A DNA stretch of 64,000 nt from Platanthera guangdongensis (Eukaryota > Streptophyta > Magnoliopsida > Asparagales > Orchidaceae), in NCBI GenBank assembly GCA_039583875.1, contig CM077165.1:65522757-65586756 (forward strand), written 5' to 3'. Below, in pieces: positions 57,961-64,000 of this stretch. The position numbers were made by a program, and so were the translations under genes. How positions within the stretch are numbered: position 1 is the stretch's first letter; each line of letters begins with the position of its first letter. The notes beneath the pieces are model-generated. The model worked only from the letters and a program-made list of their open reading frames with translations, did no database searches and was not told the DNA's origin.

Positions 57961-60900
57961 TTATTTCTTCTCCTTTCTCTTTATGAGTTTGATTTCTCTG
58001 TTGGGGTTGAGAGCTTCCTTCTTTGATCTTGTGTCATCTGCTGTACCTAAAGAGGTTTGCTGTTTGGGTCTTAGAACTACAGCTTCAGGATGCAGCTCCA
58101 TGTATCTATCAGAATCAAAGAATTTGCTTGAGCCATATCTTTCCAACTCTTTCTTTCTCTGTTCAGACAATGTAGTGATGTTGGAGGAGTCTCTACCTTG
58201 CTCTCTAGCTTTCTTAATCTGGTCCAATGCAGCAATCTCTTTCATCCTTGCAGTCCAAGTAGTTGGATTGTTTTCAGGATCTTCAAATGGCACTGGTGGC
58301 TCATATCTATTTGATGGGTTATCTTGAGGAGGCCTGGATGAAACTACTTCCTTCAGTTTATAGGGAAAAGGACCAGAGGTTGTGTCTGATGAGATTTGTC
58401 CTTCCCTGGAGTAGGGATGTTGCCTTGAATAACCTTTAGAATAAACCTGGACTTCCCTTTGATTGTCTCTATAGTTTCCTCTTCTGGATTGAGAACCCCT
58501 GGACTGGCTTCCCCTATGATAAGATCTGGCATGAGGCTGATAGGGGGTTTGGCTTTTGGCAGAGGGTTGAGCAGCTGAACTTCCATCTGCACCTGCATCA
58601 GGAGGAGGTGGTGGAGGAGGATGAGGATGTTGAAATTGGGAAGATCCTTTTTCATTTTTCCTCTTTTTCTTCATGGCTTTGAGTTGATTCTTTGAATACT
58701 GCATCCAGTGCTCAGTTATGGGGCAGTCATGAAGAATATAATATGGAATATCATTATTGTCCTTGACTTTAGCTAGAGGTACTCTCTTCATGGCTTTGCT
58801 CCTTGCCTATCTCTTTCTGGCAATAGTGGCAGAGGAGTCATCAGAATCCGTCTTGAACTCATCACTTTCAGAGCTTTGCTCATCATAAAGAGCATCAATC
58901 TTTTTCATCAAATCTTTCTTGAGCTGGGTTGAAGCAGATGAAGCAGCAGTGATTGGAGCAGCAGCAGATACAACACTAGTAGCAATAGAAGTTGAAGCAG
59001 TAGCAGTAGCAACAGCAGATACAGAAGGTTCTGGAGCAACACTCTTAGAAGGTATGGCAGCAGTAATATCAGCAGAACTAATAACAGTAGATACAGAAGT
59101 TGTGGCAGCAGTAATAACAATAGCAGTTGGTGCAGCAACAGTTTCACTTTCAGAAACAACAATATCAGCAGAAGGAGGAATGTCATCAGCGAACACAGAA
59201 GGCTCAACATCATGTGCCTCTGTCATCTGCATATCCTTAGAAATTGACTCATCAGCAGTATCAGCAATAGTATTAACAAAATTTTCAGCAGGAAGGGCAG
59301 CAACATCAGAAACATCAACACTGCTTTCAGCAGGAGTAGCAGCTGCATATACTAAATTGACAAAGGAAGTTATAATGCAGGTATCACAACATGAAAAGGG
59401 CACAAGGGCCTTGGAGAGATCGTTTGGGGGCTGGACAGCAACTCTCCCTGGAAGACAACTGAAGTAGGCTGAATCAAATGCTGAAAGCAGAGACCTGAGG
59501 TCTATTGAGAGGACTGCAACAGGAGGTGGAACTGGATCCTGAAGAACAGCAACAGCAGTAACAACTGAAGAAACAGCAGACAAGCTAACTTCATAGGGCA
59601 TCTCCCCCTGCCTAGATTCAGACAAGGTTGGATCAAGGCACACTACTAAAGGGATTGCCTGAGGAATTAAGGAGGAGAGCCTGGCAGAAAGAGCTGCCAC
59701 TGACTGGAGTAATGGAGCCAAGGAGGTCTCCAAGAGAAGAGATAGCCTGGGGGCTAGCAATTCATATATCCTGTCAGCTAGGGCTGGAAGATCTACTTGC
59801 TCAGCAGTGACTGGAGCAGAGGTAGAGGATGGAGGTGGAGCTATTGGTGATGGGAGTGGAGAGCTGGTGTATTGGGGAAGAGATGGTTGAGGTGTGGGTA
59901 AAGTGGTGATGGAAGACAAGGGGATTGAGATAGATGGTATGAAGGAGGGTTGATCAATGATCTCTTGTAGAAGTTCCTGGTAAGAGGTTGATGAGGAGGG
60001 CAGCTCAGGAGGAGATGAGGGTGAGTCATCCATGAAGGAATCATCAATAAGATTGAAGGATGGAATTGTGGATGTTTCAATATCTGATTGAGGGTAGGAG
60101 TATAATGGATGGAATGGTTCTTCTAGGACAGTTGGAATTGGAGATGGTATTGATGTTGGAGATGGGCTGGAGATGATGATAGTGGATGGACTTTGAATGG
60201 TGGATGGAACTGGAGAAGATAGAATTGGAGGAGGAGGAGAGGCAGCAGCAGGCAAGTCATCTGCAGGGGCAAAGACCTGAGGGTAAGTGACTATGACAGT
60301 CCTGGTGCCTGAAGGTGTGCTGGAAGAGGGCCTGCTGGGCTTGGTGATCTGCCCGTCCCATTTACCAAATAGGGCACAGGACAGTCTCTTTGAAGCATTA
60401 ATGTGTATCCCAGAAGATACTAGCAATGCAGGGAATCTGTTCTACAGAAAAAGGCCTAAAATCCTCCCAAAATTCACAAAACTGTTATTAATTTTCTTTT
60501 TAATTAGGTCAAAGAAGACCTCTCCCCAGTTCAAATTCTTCCTGTCCACTATGGCTCCCATTAAGCATAGCTGATACCTAGAAATGGTATCATGGGCAGA
60601 GTGCTTAGCCAACACAACTTTCCCAACTACATCAGCCAAGAATCTATATTCCACAGATAGGTTTTTCTTCAGCAGCTTGCTAGGGTTAGCCTCAGAATGA
60701 CCCATTCTTGCAAGCAAATCAGCATATTCCTCTCCAGATAAATCAGCAGAATCTCCACCAGAACTTAACTCAAAAACTTCAGTCAGAATTGTTGGGGTCA
60801 AGGGTACCTGGGTGCCAGAAATTGATCCAACGATTGCGTTTTGATCCTGATTGTGGGCAGTGTAGACTCACTCTTTAATCTCATCAGCAACAAGTTTAAT

Positions 60901-61050
60901 CCTTGTGGTCATGATTTTAGCAAGTTTCTGCTCCTTAAACAACTCCAAGATGTCCTGGAAAACTTAATCTGTTGTGCTGAAGGACTCCATGTCAATATCA
61001 AAGCCGGCATCAAATTTCATGGCGTCAAGAACAGCAACAGAAACGGCCAT
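57961..61050 (-). pseudogene. Sirevirus B ORF2, function unknown
   Basis: It starts MAVSVAVLDAMKFDAGFDID at 61050 and stays in one frame for about 1030 codons with stops at 60964-60966, 60868-60870, near 60442 and near 58804. The N-terminal block (LLARMGHSEANPSKLLKKNL, FLADVVGKVVLAKHSAHDTI, NFGRILGLFL) parallels A1/A2 (FLSEIVGKVILSKPGGHDRI, NLGRILSLYL). The middle is very Ser/Pro/Thr/Ala/Val-rich (residues about 210-700), then acidic (SSESDEFKTDSDDSS). The C-terminus is basic with a run of eight prolines, a GSQSRGSQSRRG patch, and Lys/Glu-rich helices, suggesting RNA or nucleic-acid contact. No clear membrane span. Confidence 0.75.
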
Positions 61051-61165
61051 GTTTACCTGCAAAGATTCAACAAACAAAATGACAAAGTGTAAAAATGTTT
61101 GGAGGGAAAGAAAGTTTTTGCAGAGAAATCGAAAGCGCAAAAGGAGAACGACGGCGAAAAATGAA

Positions 61166-61172
61166 TTTTATA
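61166..61172 (-). promoter_or_regulatory. Putative internal promoter TATA box for B ORF2
   Basis: The minus strand reads TATAAAA in CCCTAATATAAAATTC, about 116 bp before the ORF2 ATG (61050) and after the internal array. This parallels the TATA spacing in A1 (108) and A2 (107). Confidence 0.5.
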
Positions 61173-61194
61173 TTAGGGTTCGACGCAGAAAAGG

Positions 61195-61465
61195 AAAGAT
61201 CGTTGAACTCAGTTCGACGATCGGGGCTTCTAAAGGAATCTGAAGAGTCTTCAATATCGTCGATCTCCGTTCGACGATATTGGAGAGCGCCGAGCTCTGT
61301 TCGACGATAGTTCAGAGAACAAATACGTCGAGCGTCGTTCGACGATCGTTGACCGGAAGAGATAGTGCATACTATCTGAGAAGAGCTGAACTCAGGTCGA
61401 TGATTTCGGAAATCGTCGATCTCCGTTCGACGATCTGGGGGAAAAACGTCGACCGCAGTTCAGAG
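61195..61465 (-). repeat. Internal CGTCGA palindrome array between pol and ORF2 of B
   Basis: Words such as CGTTGAACTCAGTTCGACGA, CGTCGATCTCCGTTCGACGA and CGTCGTTCGACGATCG form inverted repeats around a 6-8 nt centre. Seven or so units. They match the LTR array of this same element, not the family A motif. Confidence 0.85.
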
Positions 61466-61547
61466 ACCAAAAAAACTCTAGACACTAAGAAAATTCAAGA
61501 TGTTTGCCTAGTCTTGGTCAATTTTTAGGGTTTTAAAATCTTGGATA

Positions 61548-64000
61548 TTATTTAAGAATTCCTCCATCTAACATTCCTAACTGATTTAGGAAGAAGGTGT
61601 GTTTCTTTTCATCCAAGGGCTTGGTGAAAATATCTCCCCTTTGTAAGTCAGTTGGGATATATTCCAGTTCAATTTTATTCTTTTCAACATTATCCCTTAA
61701 GAAGTGATGCCAAATCTCTATGTGTTTTGTCCTACTATGAAGGACTGTATTTTGAGCTATAAAAATAGCACTGGTGTTATCACCAAAGATTTTAGACTTC
61801 TCTAAGTTATAGCCATAGTCTAGGAGTTGGTTTTGAATCCACAAGATTTGTGAACAACAACTTCCTGCAGCCATATATTCAGCTTCAGCAGTTGAAGTTG
61901 ACACAGAGGTTTGTTTCTTACAAAACCAGGAGACAAGTCTGTCACCAAGGAACTGACAAGTTCCACTGGTGCTTGTCCTATCAATTCTTCATCCAGCATA
62001 ATCAGCATCAGAAAAGCCAGTTAAATCAAATGCTGAATCTTTTGGATACCAGAGACCTAGATTTGGACAACTTTTAACATACCTGAGAATCCTTTTTACT
62101 AATGTTAGGTGTGACTCTATAGGGATTACTTGGAACCTAGCACATATACATGTATCAAACATTATATCTGGTCTACTGGCTGTAAGGTACAGTAAAGAGC
62201 CAATCATTGCTCTATATGTTGTCTGATCAATAGGTTTCCCATGTTCATCAGCATCCAATACAACATTAGTAGGCATAGGTGTTTTCATACAAGATGCTTC
62301 AGACATGCCAAATTTCTTAACCAATTCATTTGCATACTTGATTTGAGAAATAAAGATGCCTTCAGCATGTTGTTTGACTTGCAATCCTAGGAAGAAGGAT
62401 AGCTCACCCATGCTACTCATTTCAAATTTGGAATGCATTAGGTTGGAAAACCTTCTGCACAATTTTGAATCAGTAGAACCAAAAATAATATCATCTATAT
62501 AAATCTGTACTAGTAGGGTATGGGACTTATGGGTTCTAATGAAAAGAGTTTGGTCTACTCTACCCCTTATAAATCCATTTTCCAAAAGGAAGCATGCTAG
62601 GGTCTCATACCATGCTCTAGGAGCTTGCTTGAGACCATATAATGCTTTGTTCAATTTAAAAACATAATCAGGATAAGTTGGAGAGATAAAACCTGGAGGT
62701 TGTCTGACATATACTTCTTCTTTGATGTCTCCATTTAGAAATGCACTTTTCACATCCATCTGTTATACCTTGAATCCTTTATGTGTTGCATAAGCTAAGA
62801 ATATTCTGATGGCTTCCAATCTTGCAACTGGTGCAAAAGTCTGGTCATAGTCTATTCCTTCTTCTTGAGAATATCCTTGGGCAACTAGTGTTGCCTTGTT
62901 CCTTACAATTACTCCTTGATCATCCAGTTTGTTTCTGAACACCCACTTTATTCCAATAATGGAGTGATACTTAGGCTTTGGCACTAGTTCCCACACTCTA
63001 TTCCTTTCAAATTGATGCAACTCTTCTTGCATTGCAATGATCCAGTGTGGATCTTGCTCTGCATCTTGAATGGACTGAGGTTCAATTTGAGATAGGAAGC
63101 ATGTGTGCAATAGGTTTTGGTTGACCTGATTTCTGGTTTGCACACCAGCTGAGATGTCTCCAATTATTTGGGAAATTGGATGGTCTCTTGATGTTACTAA
63201 ATCAACAGGGGGTGTTGATTGTTCACCAACCTGTGTTGTTGTTTCCTCTTGAGGTACAACAACTGGCTCTTCAAGTTGTTCTTCAATATGTTGAATACTT
63301 TCTTCATCTTCACTGCTTTCCTCTTTTTGAGTAACCTGTAACTTGTTCAAGTCTTCAACAAGAGAATGTTCCTGCAAAGGTTCTATGGTAGAAGAGATCT
63401 TCTCCTTGAAAGACATGTTAGATTCATCAAATGATATATGAACAGATTCCTCAATTTTTAGAGATGATTTATTATAAACCCTATAGGCCTTACTGATCAT
63501 GGAGTATCCCAGAAACACTCCTTCATTAGCTTTAGCTTGAAATTTTGCTAAATATTTCTTGTCATTATTATGTATATAGCAAATACAACCAAAAACTCTA
63601 AAATAATCAACTTTAGGTTTCTTCCCTTTGAGTAATTCATAGGGAGTCTTTCCCTTTAGTTTATGTATCAAACTTGTATTCAGCACATAGTTGGAGGTGT
63701 TCACTACCTCTGCCCAAAAGGATAGAGGAAGATGAGCATCTGACAATAATGTAGTGGCAGGTTCAATAAGGGTTCTATTTTTCCTTTCAGCTACCCCATT
63801 TTGTTGAGGAGTTCTAGGAGCTGAGAAAGTATGCCTGATCCCTACACTCTGACAGAACTCTTGCATAAGAAGAGAATCAAACTCTGTCCCATGATCACTT
63901 CTGATCAGGTCAATGTGAGTATTGAACTCAATCTGTATACATTTGAGAAACTCTGTCAAACACTTAAAGTTATCAGACTTCTTCCTCAGAAAGAACACCC
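61548..64000 (-). pseudogene. Sirevirus B pol (integrase end, RT, RNase H), cut by window end
   Basis: The minus-strand frame enters mid-integrase ([39 protein letters not shown]) at the window edge. [18 protein letters not shown], then TAA (62763-62765) just before [28 protein letters not shown]; catalytic QIYIDDIIFGST; SSMGELSFFLGLQVKQ. RNase H: FSDADYAG then TGA (61989-61991), TAEAEYMAAGSC, HIEIWHHFLRDNV, PTDLQRGDIFTKPLD. Only two stops in about 815 codons, the least damaged pol of the copia elements here. Pol ends at 61548 and the ORF2 leader begins. Confidence 0.9.

Noticed and set aside
58908..59213. Leu-rich 101-codon minus-strand frame resembling a membrane segment
   Set aside because: Frame-shifted reading of the Ala/Val/Ser/Thr-rich middle of the Sirevirus B ORF2; hydrophobicity is a by-product.

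Overview
The window reads as a stretch of plant (eudicot-like) heterochromatin made entirely of LTR retrotransposons. I see no single-copy host gene, tRNA, rRNA or CRISPR array. Element types come from domain order, PBS, PPT and terminal motifs; the species cannot be named from this sequence.

The layout is a nested stack. An old, decayed Sirevirus-like (Ty1/copia) element, here called C, appears to be the platform. Its downstream ORF remnant lies at 17210-17530 and its 3' LTR begins at 44710. Everything else sits inside it. (i) A Tekay/Del-type chromovirus, chromo1 (12750-17209), abuts the C remnant and is itself interrupted by an Athila-type Ty3/gypsy element (1-12749, gag-pol on the minus strand). 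(ii) Sirevirus A1 (17650-44636) has a TSD of TGTTT on both sides, and its 3' LTR was split by a young chromovirus, chromo2 (28682-42941, TSD TTGTG on both sides, LTRs of about 4.69 kb). (iii) A second copy of family A, A2 (46171 onward), lies in the C LTR and is interrupted at 56264/56265 by a minus-strand Sirevirus of another family, B (56265 to beyond 64000).

Every gag/pol is broken by nonsense codons or frameshifts, although chromo2 still has one uninterrupted frame of more than 600 codons. Each Sirevirus carries, after pol, a long extra ORF (ORF2) of unknown function. In families A and B this ORF is preceded by an array of short palindromes and a TATA box; the same arrangement, with the same family-specific palindrome, occurs in the LTR. 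This looks like a duplicated promoter module and is the most interesting signal here.

Other notable points are a probable 101-bp intron between gag and protease of chromo2; an Athila element bounded by inverted rather than direct LTRs, with a junction like a self-integration product; a dense W-box cluster in the chromo2 LTR; TCGA-type palindromes shared by gypsy and copia LTRs; and a gag/pol stop with a splice-site-like sequence shared by both family A copies. All counts and comparisons were made by eye, not by alignment software.
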